NCBI GenBank assembly: GCA_022823765.1 | Contig: JAJEHK010000328.1 | Coordinates: 1-41,441 of the forward strand | Direction of reading: 5' to 3' | DNA: 41,441 nucleotides | From: Alphaproteobacteria bacterium | Lineage (GTDB): Bacteria; Pseudomonadota; Alphaproteobacteria; SP197 | Shown here: positions 23,514 through 33,794 of the stretch, one piece after another | Position numbering within the stretch: position 1 is the stretch's first letter | Layout of the letters: each line of letters starts with the position of its first letter | Program-made: the position numbers and the translations under genes | The notes under the pieces: model-generated | What the model was told of the DNA's origin: nothing | The model's input: the letters and a program-made list of their open reading frames with translations, nothing else | The model's database searches: none

Positions 23514-25217
23514 TCAATGCCCGGCGGGCGTCCCCTCGGTGAAGTGGAACGTCGCATGGAAGGGCTCGAGCTGCTCCTTGCCGCGGATGAAGTCGGCGGC
23601 GCGGGCGGCGATCATCTGGGTCGGCGCATTCAGGTTCGCACAGGTGATCCTGGGCATGACCGAGGCGTCGACGACACGCAGGCCCTCGATGCCGTGAACC
23701 CGCATTTCCTGATCCACCACGGCGTCGGCATCGTTGCCCATGCGGCAGGTGCATGACGGGTGATAGTCGGTTTCCAGCAGGCTCCTGATGTAATCGAGAA
23801 TGTCCTTGTCGGTCGTTGCATCCGGGCCGGGACGAATCTCCTCGCCGCGATAGGGATCGAATGCCTCCTGCGCGATGAGTTCCCTCGCCTTGCGAACACC
23901 CCGCACGAACCGCCGGCAGTCGTCCTCGGTCGACAGGTAGTTGAAGTGAAGCTTCGGCTTGTCTGCCGGATTGGCGGATCGCAGATCGATGTGCCCGACA
24001 CTTGTCGGACGGGACTGGTCGACATGCAGCGAGAACGCCTGATCGAGCGCGATGCTGCCGTCGTTGCGAAAGTTCACGCCGGCCGGGCCGAAGTGATACT
24101 CGACGTCCGGGTAGTCCATGTCGTCACCGCTGCGGACGAGGCCGCCTGCCTCCCAGAAATTGGATGCAGCGGGCCCGCGCCGCGTCAGGATCCACTGAAT
24201 GCCGGCCGTCAGCTGGTTGACCGGATAGAGCGCCCTGGGGATCGTCATCGGCCTTGTGCAGGCGTACTTGACGATGACCGTCGGATGGTCCTGCAGGTTG
24301 CGGCCCACACCCGGCAGATCCAGTTTCACGTTGATCCCGTGCCGGCGCAGTTGATCGGCCGGGCCGATGCCTGAAAGCATGAGCGTCTGCGGCGAGTTGA
24401 TGGCGCCTCCCGAGAGGATGACCTCGCGTTCCGCTGCGACCGTCCGGCGTTCGCCGCGATACATGAACTCGACCCCCGACGCGCGGTTGCCCTCGATCAC
24501 CATCTTGTGGACCATGGCGCCGGTCAGCAGCGTGCAGTTGTTTCGCTGAAGAGCGGGCCTCAAGTGGGCCACGGCGGCGCTGCAGCGTCGGCCGTTGCGC
24601 GTGGTGCTGTCGAAGCGGGCAATGCCCTCCGGTTTGTAGGCGTTCAGGTCATCGGAGTAACCCTGATCCGACTGCCTGCCGGCTTCAAGAAAGACGTCGA
24701 AGAGAGGACTGTCGAGTTTGCCGCGCGTCGTGTTGAGCGGCCCCGATCCGCCGCGCCAGTCGCTTGCGCCCCGGTCGCTCGTTTCGCCGGCCTTGAAGTA
24801 GGGCAGGCATTGGGCGTAGCTCCATCTTGGCAGATTGAAGTCCTCGCCCCAGCGGTCGTAGTCGCGGGGATGACCGCGCATGTAGACCATGGAATTGATC
24901 GACGAGGATCCGCCGACGACCTTGCCCCGCGGCGTCTCGATGTTGCGGTCGAACGCTTCAGGCTCGTCCTCGGTGACGTAGCCCCAGTTGATCTTCGGGT
25001 CCTTGTAGACCTTGTGAACGCCCGCAGGGACATGGATCATCAAGCTGCGGTCCGGAGGCCCGGCCTCAAGGAGCAGGACCGAGTGCCGGCCGTCTTCGCT
25101 CAGGCGGTTGGCCAGGACGCAACCGGCAGATCCGGCGCCGATGATGATGTAGTCCCAGGTCGGGATGTCTGCAGGCTTCGCCAAGTGAGGTTCCTCCAGG
25201 GTGCTGGCTGTCCTCAT
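23514..25217 (-). CDS. GMC family oxidoreductase, choline dehydrogenase-like
   Basis: The product of 567 residues is a flavoprotein alcohol dehydrogenase. The FAD motif YIIIGAGSAGCVLANRL is near the N-terminus. GMC signature 1 (KVVGGSSSINSMVYMRG) and signature 2 (GGAINSPQTLMLSGIG) are intact. The active-site His is H486 in YHPSCTCRMG and the partner Asn is N530 in CANLNAPTQ. The overall match is to BetA-type choline dehydrogenases, but betB, betI and a choline transporter are absent nearby, so the substrate may be another alcohol. It stands alone and is transcribed on the minus strand. Confidence 0.88.
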   Translation of the reverse strand: MRTASTLEEPHLAKPADIPTWDYIIIGAGSAGCVLANRLSEDGRHSVLLLEAGPPDRSLMIHVPAGVHKVYKDPKINWGYVTEDEPEAFDRNIETPRGKVVGGSSSINSMVYMRGHPRDYDRWGEDFNLPRWSYAQCLPYFKAGETSDRGASDWRGGSGPLNTTRGKLDSPLFDVFLEAGRQSDQGYSDDLNAYKPEGIARFDSTTRNGRRCSAAVAHLRPALQRNNCTLLTGAMVHKMVIEGNRASGVEFMYRGERRTVAAEREVILSGGAINSPQTLMLSGIGPADQLRRHGINVKLDLPGVGRNLQDHPTVIVKYACTRPMTIPRALYPVNQLTAGIQWILTRRGPAASNFWEAGGLVRSGDDMDYPDVEYHFGPAGVNFRNDGSIALDQAFSLHVDQSRPTSVGHIDLRSANPADKPKLHFNYLSTEDDCRRFVRGVRKARELIAQEAFDPYRGEEIRPGPDATTDKDILDYIRSLLETDYHPSCTCRMGNDADAVVDQEMRVHGIEGLRVVDASVMPRITCANLNAPTQMIAARAADFIRGKEQLEPFHATFHFTEGTPAGH

Positions 25218-25603
25218 GCGCCCGGTGCATGTGCCACTGGCGATGCCGAATGCATTTGGTCGCTTCGGGCGTGCCGTCGTGAAAGGAACCTAACCACGAG
25301 TCCCTCAGTGTCTCCACAGTACCATGGTTGCATTCGAAACAGCGGCGGTGGAACTGGCGGAAGGAATCCCGGAGTTGTGACGAGGTGGTGCAGGTTAGGT
25401 GAATGGCACCTTGTCCCGGGCAGGGTCGTCGAGTTGTTCGACAGGCACCAGGAACCTCTGCAACCGGACGTGCCGGTCATGAACTTGCCCTGGGGTTCGG
25501 CTACGGGTTTCGATTGTGCGGACCGCGAGACAGGGCCTATGGTTGGAGAAGGACCAGTTCGCTGTCGCGTGCGACACCTTCAGTCCGGAAGGGAACACCC
25601 GTC
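25218..25603. other. Divergent intergenic region, no gene seen
   Basis: The stretch lies between two divergent genes. An 8-bp inverted repeat, ACCTAACC at 25288-25295 and GGTTAGGT at 25393-25400, is the only notable structure. A weak plus-strand promoter candidate is TTGTGC (25514-25519) with TATGGT (25538-25543), 18 bp apart. I could not support anything further. Confidence 0.4.
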
Positions 25604-26083
25604 ATGATTCGAACGATTTCCCTGGTGGCCGTGCTCCTTCTCAGCTTCGCAGTGCCGGCGTCCGCCGACGAAGAAGCGGACTTGAGAGCAATCTCCGAGG
25701 CATACATTCAGCACCCGGTCATGCAGCAGATGCTGGACGGGCTGCTGTCCGACGAGACCATGCGTTCCATGGCGGCCGCCCAGACACAGGGCCTTGAAGA
25801 TGTGCTGAGCGAAGACGAGATCGAAGCGATACTCACCATAGTCCTCGAGGAGATGACACGGATGCGACCGAAGATGGAGGCCCTCATGGTCGCCGCCGCG
25901 ACGCAGACCTTCGAATTGGACGAGATTCAGGCGCTCAAGAATTTCCTCGATACGGACGCTGGCGCGCGTGCGATGCTGAAGTCCGCAGCATTCACACAGG
26001 CCGTCTATGCCAATGCGGGAAGCATGTTCCAGGAACTGTCCGGGCGGATCTCGACTCGCGTCGAGGCGGTACTTCTGAAGTAG
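25604..26083 (+). CDS. DUF2059 family periplasmic protein
   Basis: The product of 159 residues has a signal peptide ending near residue 22 (VPASA-DEEA). The mature part is all-helical and acidic, with the DUF2059-like segment DEIQALKNFLDTDAGARAM, where the family usually has a short FYxSPxG-like motif. The function is unknown. GGAAGGGA sits upstream of the ATG at 25604; the open frame extends farther back but without signal-peptide features. A loose hairpin, CCCGCC/GGCGGG at 26153-26172, lies 69 bp downstream. Confidence 0.75.
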   Translation: MIRTISLVAVLLLSFAVPASADEEADLRAISEAYIQHPVMQQMLDGLLSDETMRSMAAAQTQGLEDVLSEDEIEAILTIVLEEMTRMRPKMEALMVAAATQTFELDEIQALKNFLDTDAGARAMLKSAAFTQAVYANAGSMFQELSGRISTRVEAVLLK

Positions 26084-26292
26084 CGTCGCATAACAGCCGT
26101 CCTGGCCTCCCAACTCCATCCCTCGCTCACGTCTTCATGCGCGCTCGGTTGACCCGCCAGGCAACCGGCGGGCTGTCAGCGATCAGGCGCATGAACCCCG
26201 TCATGATCGCGGATCCGGTCGAACGCCGAGGCCGGGAACTGGCGGGCTTCGTCGGTCACTGGGTGACTGTTGCCTGATCGCGCGATCCGTCC

Positions 26293-26322
26293 TTGACGGC
26301 GCGGCGCGCGGTTCATTATGGG
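26293..26322 (+). promoter_or_regulatory. folD: Candidate folD promoter
   Basis: TTGACG (26293-26298) and TATGGG (26317-26322) are 18 bp apart, 37 bp before the folD start. The rest of 26084-26358 shows nothing else convincing. Confidence 0.42.
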
Positions 26323-26358
26323 TGCCCCTCATGGAAGACAGGGAGCGGAGCGGTAGTC

Positions 26359-27252
26359 ATGGGTGAGGCAATGGTCATTGACGGCAAGGCAGTCGCCCTG
26401 AAGGTGCGCCAGGATGTGGCGGCCCGGGTGGCGCGGCTGACGGCCACCACAGGGGTGAAGCCCGGACTTGCCGTCGTGCTCGTCGGCGAGGACCCGGCCA
26501 GCGACGTCTATGTCCGGAGCAAGGGCAAGGCGACCCGGGAAGCAGGCATGGAGAGTTTCGAGTTCCGCATGCCGGCGTCTTCGACGGCCGAGGAGGTGCT
26601 CGCCAGGGTTGACGAACTCAATGCGTCCGATGAGGTCAACGGAATCCTCGTCCAGCTGCCCTTGCCCGATCAGGTCGACGAACACCAGGTCATCGATTCC
26701 ATCGACCCCCTCAAGGACGTTGACGGTTTCCATGCCATCAACACCGGCCGCCTGTCGTCAGGTCAGGATGCCATGGTTCCCTGCACGCCGCTGGGCTGCC
26801 AGATCCTGTTGCGCGAGACTCTCGGGATGGACGGCCTGAAGGGCGCCAACGCGGTGATCGTCGGCCGCTCGAACATCGTCGGCAAGCCCATGGCGCAGCT
26901 GCTTCTCCAGGATCACTGCACGGTGACGGTCGCCCACTCGCGCACCCGCGACCTGCCGGACGTGGTGCGCCGGGCCGATATCGTGGTGGCCGCTGTCGGC
27001 CGTCCCGAGATGGTGCGCGGCGACTGGATCAGGCCGGGCGCCACGGTCATCGATGTTGGCGTCAACCGCCTGGCCCGCGAGGGTGGCGGGACGCGGCTCG
27101 TCGGTGATGTCTGTTTCAGGGAAGCGGTCGACGTTGCAGGCGCCATCACGCCGGTTCCGTGCGGCGTCGGACCGATGACCATCGCCTGCCTGCTGGTCAA
27201 CACGCTTCACGCAGCGTGCCGGCAGAACCAGGTCGAGGTGCCCGAAGGATGA
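26359..27252 (+). CDS. folD: Bifunctional methylenetetrahydrofolate dehydrogenase/cyclohydrolase
   Basis: The product of 297 residues interconverts 5,10-methylene-, methenyl- and 10-formyl-tetrahydrofolate with NADP. Catalytic Y51 and K55 sit in [18 protein letters not shown], the binding segment [29 protein letters not shown] and the closing [11 protein letters not shown] (usually GGVGPMT; Cys here) are all present. GGAG precedes the ATG at 26359 by 8 nt; an in-frame ATG also occurs at 26371. It converges on argG with 4 bp between the stops. Confidence 0.95.
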   Translation: MGEAMVIDGKAVALKVRQDVAARVARLTATTGVKPGLAVVLVGEDPASDVYVRSKGKATREAGMESFEFRMPASSTAEEVLARVDELNASDEVNGILVQLPLPDQVDEHQVIDSIDPLKDVDGFHAINTGRLSSGQDAMVPCTPLGCQILLRETLGMDGLKGANAVIVGRSNIVGKPMAQLLLQDHCTVTVAHSRTRDLPDVVRRADIVVAAVGRPEMVRGDWIRPGATVIDVGVNRLAREGGGTRLVGDVCFREAVDVAGAITPVPCGVGPMTIACLLVNTLHAACRQNQVEVPEG

Positions 27253-27256
27253 TGGC

Positions 27257-28462
27257 TCAGCGGCGTTTGCTGGCGAGGGCAAGGCGCAGCGCATTGAGGC
27301 GGATGAACCCCTCGGCGTCGCGCTGATTGTAGACGGCATCCTCCTCGAAGGTGACGTGGGCCAGACTGTAGAGAGAATGCGGTGACTGGCGTCCGGTGAC
27401 CGTGACATTTCCCTTGTAGAGTGTCAGGCGCACCGTGCCGGAGACATGTTCCTGGCTGCGATCGATCAGCGCCTGGAGCATCTCGCGTTCCGGAGAGAAC
27501 CAGAAACCGTTGTAGATGAGTTCCGCGTACCGCGGCATGAGCTCATCCTTGAGATGGGCGGCACCCCTGTCGAGCGTCACCGACTCCATGGCCCGGTGGG
27601 CGGCGATCAGGATGGTGCCCCCCGGAGTCTCGTAGACGCCCCGGCTCTTCATCCCGATGAAACGGTTCTCCACCATGTCGACACGGCCTATGCCGTTGGC
27701 GCCGCCGAGTTCGTTGAGGCGGGCGAGCAGGTTCGCCGGCGACAGGTCCGCGCCGTCGATGGCCACGGCATCGCCCCTTTCGAAGCCGATTTCCACTTCC
27801 GTGGGAACATCCGGAGCGTCCTGAGGGGAAACCGTCCGCGACCAGACGTGATCCGGCGGGGCCGATGCCGGATCCTCCAGGACCTTTCCCTCGGCCGATA
27901 TGTGGAGGAGATTGGCGTCGACGGAGAAGGGGGCCTCACCCTGGCTGTCACGGGGAATGGGAATCTGCCGGCTCTCGGCATAGGCGATCAGCTTCGTCCG
28001 CGAGGCGAGGTCCCATTCCCGCCACGGGGCGATCACCCTGATGTCGGGGTCGAGCGCCTGGTAGCCGAGTTCGAACCGGACCTGGTCGTTGCCCTTGCCC
28101 GTTGCGCCATGGGCCACGGCATCGGCGCCGGTCTCATGGGCGATGGCGATCTGGCGCATGGCGATGAGCGGCCGGGCGATCGCCGTGCCGAGGAGGTAGA
28201 CGCCCTCGTAGAGAGCGTTGGCCCGGAACATCGGCCACACGAAGTTTGCGGCAAACTCCTCGCGCAAATCCTCGATGAAGATCTCGTTGACGCCCATCAT
28301 GGCCGCCTTGGCGCGCGCGGGCTCGAGATCCTCGCCCTGCCCGAGGTCCGCCGTGAACGTCACCACCTCGCACTTCCAGGTGTCCTGGAGCCAGCGCAGG
28401 ATGACCGACGTGTCGAGTCCTCCCGAATAGGCGAGGACGACTTTCCTGACGTCGCTCATCAT
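27257..28462 (-). CDS. argG: Argininosuccinate synthase
   Basis: The product of 401 residues joins citrulline and aspartate with ATP in arginine synthesis. The PP-loop [10 protein letters not shown] is at the N-terminus, followed by [11 protein letters not shown]-like and [14 protein letters not shown] segments. The C-terminal [27 protein letters not shown] region is complete. The start overlaps the stop of the triple-Rid gene (ATGATGA), making it the last gene of the ialB-rlmN-rid-argG run. argH was not seen. Confidence 0.96.
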   Translation of the reverse strand: MMSDVRKVVLAYSGGLDTSVILRWLQDTWKCEVVTFTADLGQGEDLEPARAKAAMMGVNEIFIEDLREEFAANFVWPMFRANALYEGVYLLGTAIARPLIAMRQIAIAHETGADAVAHGATGKGNDQVRFELGYQALDPDIRVIAPWREWDLASRTKLIAYAESRQIPIPRDSQGEAPFSVDANLLHISAEGKVLEDPASAPPDHVWSRTVSPQDAPDVPTEVEIGFERGDAVAIDGADLSPANLLARLNELGGANGIGRVDMVENRFIGMKSRGVYETPGGTILIAAHRAMESVTLDRGAAHLKDELMPRYAELIYNGFWFSPEREMLQALIDRSQEHVSGTVRLTLYKGNVTVTGRQSPHSLYSLAHVTFEEDAVYNQRDAEGFIRLNALRLALASKRR

Positions 28463-29685
28463 GATTCCTTCATGGCGAAGACATCGATCTCGATCACCAT
28501 GGAATCATAGGCCAGGACCGGGAGCGGCACGCCGGTGGAGGCGGGGCCGGGGTCATGGAAATAGGAGGAGCGGATGGGCAGGTTGTCGTTGAGAGCCTCG
28601 GCGCCGCAATCGCCCTTGTAGACCGTGGTCACCTTGCACACGTCATCATAGCCGGCCCCGAGGGCCTCGAGAATGGTGCCGATATGGATCATCGCCTGGT
28701 GCGTCTGGCGCGAGAGATCGTCCGGGTGAACCGCCTTGCCCTTCCGGTCGAGGGAGACCTGGCCTCCAAGGAAGATCATGTCCCGGCATTTCAACCCGTG
28801 CTTGTAGGGGAGATGGACATGCCAGTCCCACAGGCTGTCGGGCCACACGTGGGTGCGTTCGAGACGCTCGCCGTTCTCGCCAAGCATGGCGACCATGGAA
28901 ATCTTGATAAGGACATCGCCGTCGGCATGGCGCGGGATGGGGACGCCGGTGGCGGCCGGTCCGGGCTCCTGGAAATGTGCCGCGCAGGCAAGGGCGGCTG
29001 CCTCGAAATCGGCAACGCCGGAGCCGCCGGCATACCAGCGGTTGATCTTGACGGCATCGTCATATCCGGCACCGAAGTGGCCGAGGACATGACCAACGCG
29101 CTCCATGACCAGCCGTGTCTGGGCGACGATGTCGCCCTTTGCCGCGACATGGCCATCGTCGTCCAAAGGATACTGTGCCGACACGAAGATCATGCTGTCG
29201 GACCGCAATCCCTCCACCCAGGGTGCGGCCAGAGGAGAGCCCGACCGCCCCGGAGCGATGTCCCTGCGTGTTGGCGTGCCGTCCTTGCGTCGCATGGCAT
29301 AGCCCTCGATCTCGATCGTGAGACCCTCGAAGGCGAGCCAGGGAACCGGAACGGCATTGACGGTGAGACGGCAGTCATCCGGGAGATGGCGCGCCACCAT
29401 GGCGAGCACGTCCGGCTCGTCGAGGGAGCCATCGTTGACGTAGAAAATGAGAAGCGTGACGAGGTCCTGCGGCACGCAGTCGAGGTCCTCGAGGACCCGG
29501 ACGAGGTAGGCCATCGCATTGCCGGTCTGGGTCTCGATGTCCCCGGGATTGCGGACCGCTCCATCGGGGGTGAGATCGACCTGGCCTCCCAGCCAGATCA
29601 TCGAACCACAGCGCACACCGTGCTTGTGGTTGATGGTGATCGGCCAGTTCCAGTGGTGGTCGGGCCAGCTGTGACGCTTGTCCAT
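28459..29685 (-). CDS. Triple-domain Rid (RidA/YjgF) family protein
   Basis: The product of 408 residues contains three consecutive Rid folds at about 18-131, 148-267 and 290-405. Each has the SGQ-like strand ([24 protein letters not shown]), a central helix with a hydrophobic [15 protein letters not shown] pattern, and the closing [16 protein letters not shown] and IEIDVFAM. Domains 1 and 3 also share a WPD..W.W lead-in, so they are closer to each other. Ordinary Rid proteins are about 130 residues and form trimers; this looks like a covalent trimer. Domain 1 keeps an Arg (R106) possibly equal to the substrate Arg105 of E. coli RidA; domains 2 and 3 have Thr/Ser there. It overlaps argG. Confidence 0.87.
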   Translation of the reverse strand: MDKRHSWPDHHWNWPITINHKHGVRCGSMIWLGGQVDLTPDGAVRNPGDIETQTGNAMAYLVRVLEDLDCVPQDLVTLLIFYVNDGSLDEPDVLAMVARHLPDDCRLTVNAVPVPWLAFEGLTIEIEGYAMRRKDGTPTRRDIAPGRSGSPLAAPWVEGLRSDSMIFVSAQYPLDDDGHVAAKGDIVAQTRLVMERVGHVLGHFGAGYDDAVKINRWYAGGSGVADFEAAALACAAHFQEPGPAATGVPIPRHADGDVLIKISMVAMLGENGERLERTHVWPDSLWDWHVHLPYKHGLKCRDMIFLGGQVSLDRKGKAVHPDDLSRQTHQAMIHIGTILEALGAGYDDVCKVTTVYKGDCGAEALNDNLPIRSSYFHDPGPASTGVPLPVLAYDSMVIEIDVFAMKES

Positions 29686-29692
29686 CGGTTCC

Positions 29693-30796
29693 TCACGAAG
29701 CAGGGGGCGGGGCGGATGTCATGGCGCTGCGCGCCATCTTGACGGTGTCGGACTTGAGTTGTCCGCAGGCGGCCATGATGTCCCGGCCGCGCGGACGCCG
29801 GACGGGAGCGGAGTAGCCGCCGTCGTTGACGATTCCGGCGAAGGAGGCAATCCGCCGGGCCGGGGAACATTCGAAGGGTGCTCCGGGCCAGGCATTGAAC
29901 GGAATGAGGTTGACCTTGGCCGGGATTCCCTTGAGCAGGCGAACCAGTTCGCGGGCATCTGCATCCGAATCGTTGACGTCCTTGAGCATGACGTACTCGA
30001 AGGTGATGCGTCGCGCATTGCCGGCTCCGGGGTAGGCGCGGCAGGCATCGAGAAGATCACCGATCGGGTACTTCCTGTTGAGGGGGACGAGGCGGGTTCG
30101 GACGTCGTCGTTGACCGCATGCAGGGAGACGGCAAGATCGACCCCGAGTTCCTCGCCGCATCGCTTCATCATCGGCACCACGCCCGCGGTCGACAGCGTG
30201 ATGCGCCGGCGCGACAGTGCAATGCCCTCCGGATCCATGATGATGGAAAGGGCTGTCTTGACGTTGTCGAAGTTGTAGAGCGGCTCTCCCATACCCATCA
30301 TGACGATGTTGGAGAGCATCCGTCTGCCGTCCACCGGCGCCGGCCACTCGTCGAGGGTGTCGCGGGCGAGCATGAACTGGCCGACGATCTCTCCGGGTTC
30401 AAGGTTGCGCACGAGACGCTGCGTTCCGGTGTGGCAGAACCTGCAGGTCAGCGTGCAGCCGACCTGGGATGACATGCAGAGCGCTCCGCGATCGTCCTGC
30501 GGGATGTAGACACTCTCGACGAGGTGACGCTGGTCCATGCCGAGCAGCCACTTCATGGTCCCGTCGGCGCTCTTCTGGTGGCGCACCACGCCGGGCCAGT
30601 CGAGATTGAAGGACGCCGCAAGTTTCTCGCGCAGGGCTCCCGACAGGGAGGTCATGTTCGCGAAATCGGTGACCCCGCGGAAGTAGATCCAGTGCCAGAG
30701 CTGCTTGACGCGGAACGGGGCCTCACCGAGACCGGCGACGATGTCAGCGAGTTCGTTCCGGTCCAGCCCGATGAGATTCCCTGGCGCACCTGTCAT
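29693..30796 (-). CDS. rlmN: Dual-specificity 23S rRNA/tRNA adenine-C2 methyltransferase RlmN
   Basis: The product of 367 residues is a radical SAM enzyme methylating A2503 of 23S rRNA and A37 of certain tRNAs. The iron-sulfur cysteines are C114, C118 and C121 in GCTLTCRFC. The N-terminal recognition domain contains [29 protein letters not shown] and STAGVVP follow, and the C-terminal catalytic Cys is C344 in DIMAACGQL. The start overlaps the stop of the IalB-family gene (ATGA), and the rid gene begins 7 bp after its stop. Confidence 0.95.
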   Translation of the reverse strand: MTGAPGNLIGLDRNELADIVAGLGEAPFRVKQLWHWIYFRGVTDFANMTSLSGALREKLAASFNLDWPGVVRHQKSADGTMKWLLGMDQRHLVESVYIPQDDRGALCMSSQVGCTLTCRFCHTGTQRLVRNLEPGEIVGQFMLARDTLDEWPAPVDGRRMLSNIVMMGMGEPLYNFDNVKTALSIIMDPEGIALSRRRITLSTAGVVPMMKRCGEELGVDLAVSLHAVNDDVRTRLVPLNRKYPIGDLLDACRAYPGAGNARRITFEYVMLKDVNDSDADARELVRLLKGIPAKVNLIPFNAWPGAPFECSPARRIASFAGIVNDGGYSAPVRRPRGRDIMAACGQLKSDTVKMARSAMTSAPPPAS

Positions 30797-31323
30797 TCGG
30801 CGCAGGTCTGGCTGATGGCGCCATAGGCGGCCGTGAAGCCAAGCAGCGAATAGGTGTCGGTGGTCACGGTGCCCCGCCAGGAGCGCCCTTCGATGACCAT
30901 GCTGACACCGGCCTTCATGGCGGTCACGAGGTCCCTGTCATCATGGCGGGTGAATGCCCAGGCGCTCTCGCCCTCGCCGAACAGGGTGAAGGTCTCGTTC
31001 CCGATCATCACCGTGACCGGCGCATTCTCCATGTAGTTGTAGCCCGTCCGGACCTGGACGACATCCCGTTCGCCCTCCGGAGAACGATGCGTGACGAGTA
31101 TCCAGATGTCGCCACGCTGGGTGTAGTTGCCTTCCGCCTTCGTCGGCTGGCTGGCGATGAAGCAGACCAGCGTGTCGCCATCGTTGTAGCCGAAGGCCGA
31201 CCAGTCCCGGAAGGTTCCCAGGGATCTCGGTTCCTCGGCCCCGGCTTCCGGCCCCGGCACGAGGATCGCGAGAACCAGCAGAAAGCTGGTGAAGATGCGC
31301 GAACTCAGGTTCATGACAGCCAT
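30793..31323 (-). CDS. Invasion-associated locus B (IalB) family protein
   Basis: The product of 176 residues has a signal peptide ([23 protein letters not shown]) and a periplasmic domain with the IalB-like pattern [19 protein letters not shown] and [12 protein letters not shown], then a late [13 protein letters not shown]. Two cysteines are placed to form a disulfide. Such proteins are common in alphaproteobacteria, including free-living ones, and the invasion name is historic. I chose ATG 31323 (GGGACGGA just upstream); ATG 31314 is an equally possible start. Confidence 0.8.
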   Translation of the reverse strand: MAVMNLSSRIFTSFLLVLAILVPGPEAGAEEPRSLGTFRDWSAFGYNDGDTLVCFIASQPTKAEGNYTQRGDIWILVTHRSPEGERDVVQVRTGYNYMENAPVTVMIGNETFTLFGEGESAWAFTRHDDRDLVTAMKAGVSMVIEGRSWRGTVTTDTYSLLGFTAAYGAISQTCAE

Positions 31324-31452
31324 TCCGTCCCGTGTCGTGGTTGTGGGTGTCGTCGCCCGGCGAAATCCATAGCACAGATCATCCCGCCGATTCACGTCCG
31401 CCCCTGCCATACTCATCTCTGTCACATTCCGCGAGGCAATGTGTGGCGAATT

Positions 31453-33405
31453 TCAGTCCTTCAGCGCCTCCAGGTTTTCGAAGAGGCTCAGGGATTCGGG
31501 ATTTGCGAGGGCTTCGGTGTTGGCCACCGGCCGCCCGTGAATGACGTGACGCACGGCAAGTTCGCTGATCTTGTTGGACCGGGTGCGCGGGATGTCGGCC
31601 ACCGCGATGATTCGTGCCGGCGTGTGGCGGGGAGAGGCGTGGGTGCGGATTCGCTGGCGAATCCTGGAGACAAGATCCTCGTCGAGTTCATGGCCCGGTC
31701 GCATGACCACGAAGAGAATGATGCGAACGTCGCCGGCAAAGTCCTGGCCGACGGCGAGGCTCTCCTGGATTTCCTCGAAGATGTCCACCTGGCGGTAGAT
31801 CTCGGCCGTGCCGATGCGCACGCCGCCGGGATTGAGCACGGTGTCGGAACGCCCGTGTATGACGGTGCCGCCGGCAGCCGTGATCTCGGCCCAGTCTCCG
31901 TGCCGCCAGACGTTGTCGAAGGTGTCGAAGTAGGCCTGGTGGTAGAGGCTGCCGTCGTCGTCGTTCCAGAATCCCACCGGCATGGAGGGGAACGGCCGCG
32001 TGCACACGAGTTCACCCGCCTTGCCGGCGGGCAGGCTGTTGCCGCGTTCATCGAAGATGTCGACGGCCATGCCGAGACCGCGCGCCTGGATTTCCCCGCG
32101 GCGCACGGCACCCTCGGGGTTGCCGAGAACGAAGCAGGAGATGATGTCCGTTCCGCCGGAGATCGACGCCAGCTGAACATCCTCCTTCACGTCTCGATAG
32201 ACGTAGTCGAAGCTCCCTGGCGCCAGGGGGGAGCCCGTGGAGAGAACGAGACGGAGATCCTCGAGATCGTGGCTCGCCGCCGGCCGGATTCCCTCCTTCT
32301 CGATGGCCGCGAAGTACTTTGCCGAAGCGCCGAATGCGGTGAACCTCTCTTCCTGGCAGAAGTCCCACAGGACGTTGCCGTCCGGCGATGCCGGATGGCC
32401 CTCGTAGATCGCCAGGGTGGCCCCCGTTGCCAGGGCGCTCACCTGCCAGTTCCACATCATCCAGCCGCAGGTCGAGAAATAGAACAGCCGGTCTCCGTCG
32501 CCGAGATCGCAATGCAGCTGATGTTCCTTGAGATGCTGGAGAAGAGTGCCTCCATGGCCGTGGACGATGCACTTGGGTGCACCTGTGGTGCCTGAGGAAT
32601 AGAGAATGGCAAGAGGATGATCGAACGGCACCTGCTCGAAGTCGATGCCGTCGTGGGGTGTCGCCATCACCTCCTGCCAGGTCACGGCATCCCGCAGACC
32701 CCCACTGTCGCAGACCGGGTCCACCCAGGGAACGACGACAACGTGTTCAATGCCGGGCATGGCCTCCAGAATCTCCGCCACCCTGGGCCTGCTGTCGAAG
32801 TGGCGGCCGCCATAGGAATAGCCATCGGCGGTGATCAGCACCTTCGGATCGATCTGGCCGAAGCGGTCGAGGACACCCCTGGTTCCGAAATCCGGTGAAG
32901 AAGACGACCACACCGCGCCCAGACTGGCCGTCGCCAGCTTGGTGACAATCGTCTCGGGCAGGTTGGGGAGATATCCCGCGACACGGTCGCCACGGCGGAT
33001 CCCCCGATTGACAAGCCAGGCACTCATGGCCGCGACGGCGTCATGGAGTTCGCGGAAGGTCAGGGCGCGCCGGCGACCGCCTTCTCCGCGGCACACGATG
33101 GCCATGGTGTTGTCGCGCTTCCGGAGAAGGTTCTCGGCATAGTTGAGGCGGGCTCCGGTGAACCAGCGGGCCCCGGGCATGGCATCGCCATTGTCGAGAA
33201 TCGTCTCCCATGTCCGGGAGGACCTGACACCGGCGAATTTCCAGAACAGCGACCAGAAGGCGGCCCGGTCATCGATGGACCAGCGCCACAGCGACTCGTA
33301 GTCCGGAATTGTCCGGCCGCATGCCTCTTCGGCCAGGCGCCGGAACTGCCTCAAGGCCGTTGCCTCCCGGCCCTCTTCGCCAGGAGACCAGAGAACGTCG
33401 TTCAT
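31453..33405 (-). CDS. aacS: Acetoacetyl-CoA synthetase
   Basis: The product of 650 residues, the usual size of the family, activates acetoacetate to its CoA thioester with ATP. It has the ANL fold: LWSPGEE at the start, the AMP-binding loop LYSSGTTGAPKCIVHGHGG, SISGGTDII with SCFVLGNP (acetoacetate-specific pocket region), GDWAEI and GRSDTVLNPGGVRIGTAEIY, and the hinge/C-terminal Lys region IPRTRSNKISE. The ATG at 33405 overlaps the phhB stop (ATGA). It recycles ketone bodies and polyhydroxybutyrate breakdown products; phaB/bdh genes are not in view. Confidence 0.93.
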   Translation of the reverse strand: MNDVLWSPGEEGREATALRQFRRLAEEACGRTIPDYESLWRWSIDDRAAFWSLFWKFAGVRSSRTWETILDNGDAMPGARWFTGARLNYAENLLRKRDNTMAIVCRGEGGRRRALTFRELHDAVAAMSAWLVNRGIRRGDRVAGYLPNLPETIVTKLATASLGAVWSSSSPDFGTRGVLDRFGQIDPKVLITADGYSYGGRHFDSRPRVAEILEAMPGIEHVVVVPWVDPVCDSGGLRDAVTWQEVMATPHDGIDFEQVPFDHPLAILYSSGTTGAPKCIVHGHGGTLLQHLKEHQLHCDLGDGDRLFYFSTCGWMMWNWQVSALATGATLAIYEGHPASPDGNVLWDFCQEERFTAFGASAKYFAAIEKEGIRPAASHDLEDLRLVLSTGSPLAPGSFDYVYRDVKEDVQLASISGGTDIISCFVLGNPEGAVRRGEIQARGLGMAVDIFDERGNSLPAGKAGELVCTRPFPSMPVGFWNDDDGSLYHQAYFDTFDNVWRHGDWAEITAAGGTVIHGRSDTVLNPGGVRIGTAEIYRQVDIFEEIQESLAVGQDFAGDVRIILFVVMRPGHELDEDLVSRIRQRIRTHASPRHTPARIIAVADIPRTRSNKISELAVRHVIHGRPVANTEALANPESLSLFENLEALKD

Positions 33406-33716
33406 CAACTCGCGGGCGCTCCCGATTTCCTGGCCGCACGGTCCATGAAGCGGGCCATCGCGATGTCGCGGCGCGTGATGCCGCCGGCATCGTGGCTCGT
33501 CAGGGTGACGTCGACCCGGTTGTAGACATTGAACCACTCGGGGTGGTGATCGACGACATCGGCGTAGACTGCGACGCGGCCCATGAAGCCGATCGCCGTC
33601 ATGAAATCACTGAAGCGGAAGGTCCTTTCCAGCGCGTCCCCGCCCTCGGACATGGTCCAGTCCTCCAGGGAGGCGAGCGCCTCGGCAAGCGCTGCCTGCG
33701 AAAGTGTGTCTGCCAT
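33405..33716 (-). CDS. phhB: Pterin-4a-carbinolamine dehydratase
   Basis: The product of 103 residues dehydrates 4a-hydroxytetrahydrobiopterin to recycle the pterin cofactor of aromatic amino-acid hydroxylases. The family core [22 protein letters not shown] holds the active-site histidines. GAGGA precedes the ATG at 33716. Phenylalanine hydroxylase is not in the window. Overlap with aacS links phenylalanine/tyrosine breakdown, whose end product is acetoacetate, to acetoacetate activation. Confidence 0.92.
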   Translation of the reverse strand: MADTLSQAALAEALASLEDWTMSEGGDALERTFRFSDFMTAIGFMGRVAVYADVVDHHPEWFNVYNRVDVTLTSHDAGGITRRDIAMARFMDRAARKSGAPAS

Positions 33717-33756
33717 CGAACGTGTCCTCACCTTTCGAACCGGATTGTCCGGCGAG

Positions 33757-33785
33757 TTGGCCGTTTCGGCAAGAGAGGCTATGGT
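33757..33785 (+). promoter_or_regulatory. Promoter of the zincin gene, predicted near-leaderless
   Basis: TTGGCC (33757-33762) and TATGGT (33780-33785) are exactly 17 bp apart. Transcription would start about 33792, only a few bases before the ATG at 33795, and no ribosome site precedes that ATG. The message may be leaderless. Confidence 0.45.
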
Positions 33786-33794
33786 CCGGGCTCC

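Noticed and set aside
25288-25400. 8-bp inverted repeat ACCTAACC/GGTTAGGT
   Set aside because: The arms are 97 bp apart with no other supporting feature; could be chance.
26153-26172. CCCGCC/GGCGGG hairpin as a terminator for the DUF2059 gene
   Set aside because: It lies 69 bp after the stop, has no T run and is of a size expected by chance in this GC content.
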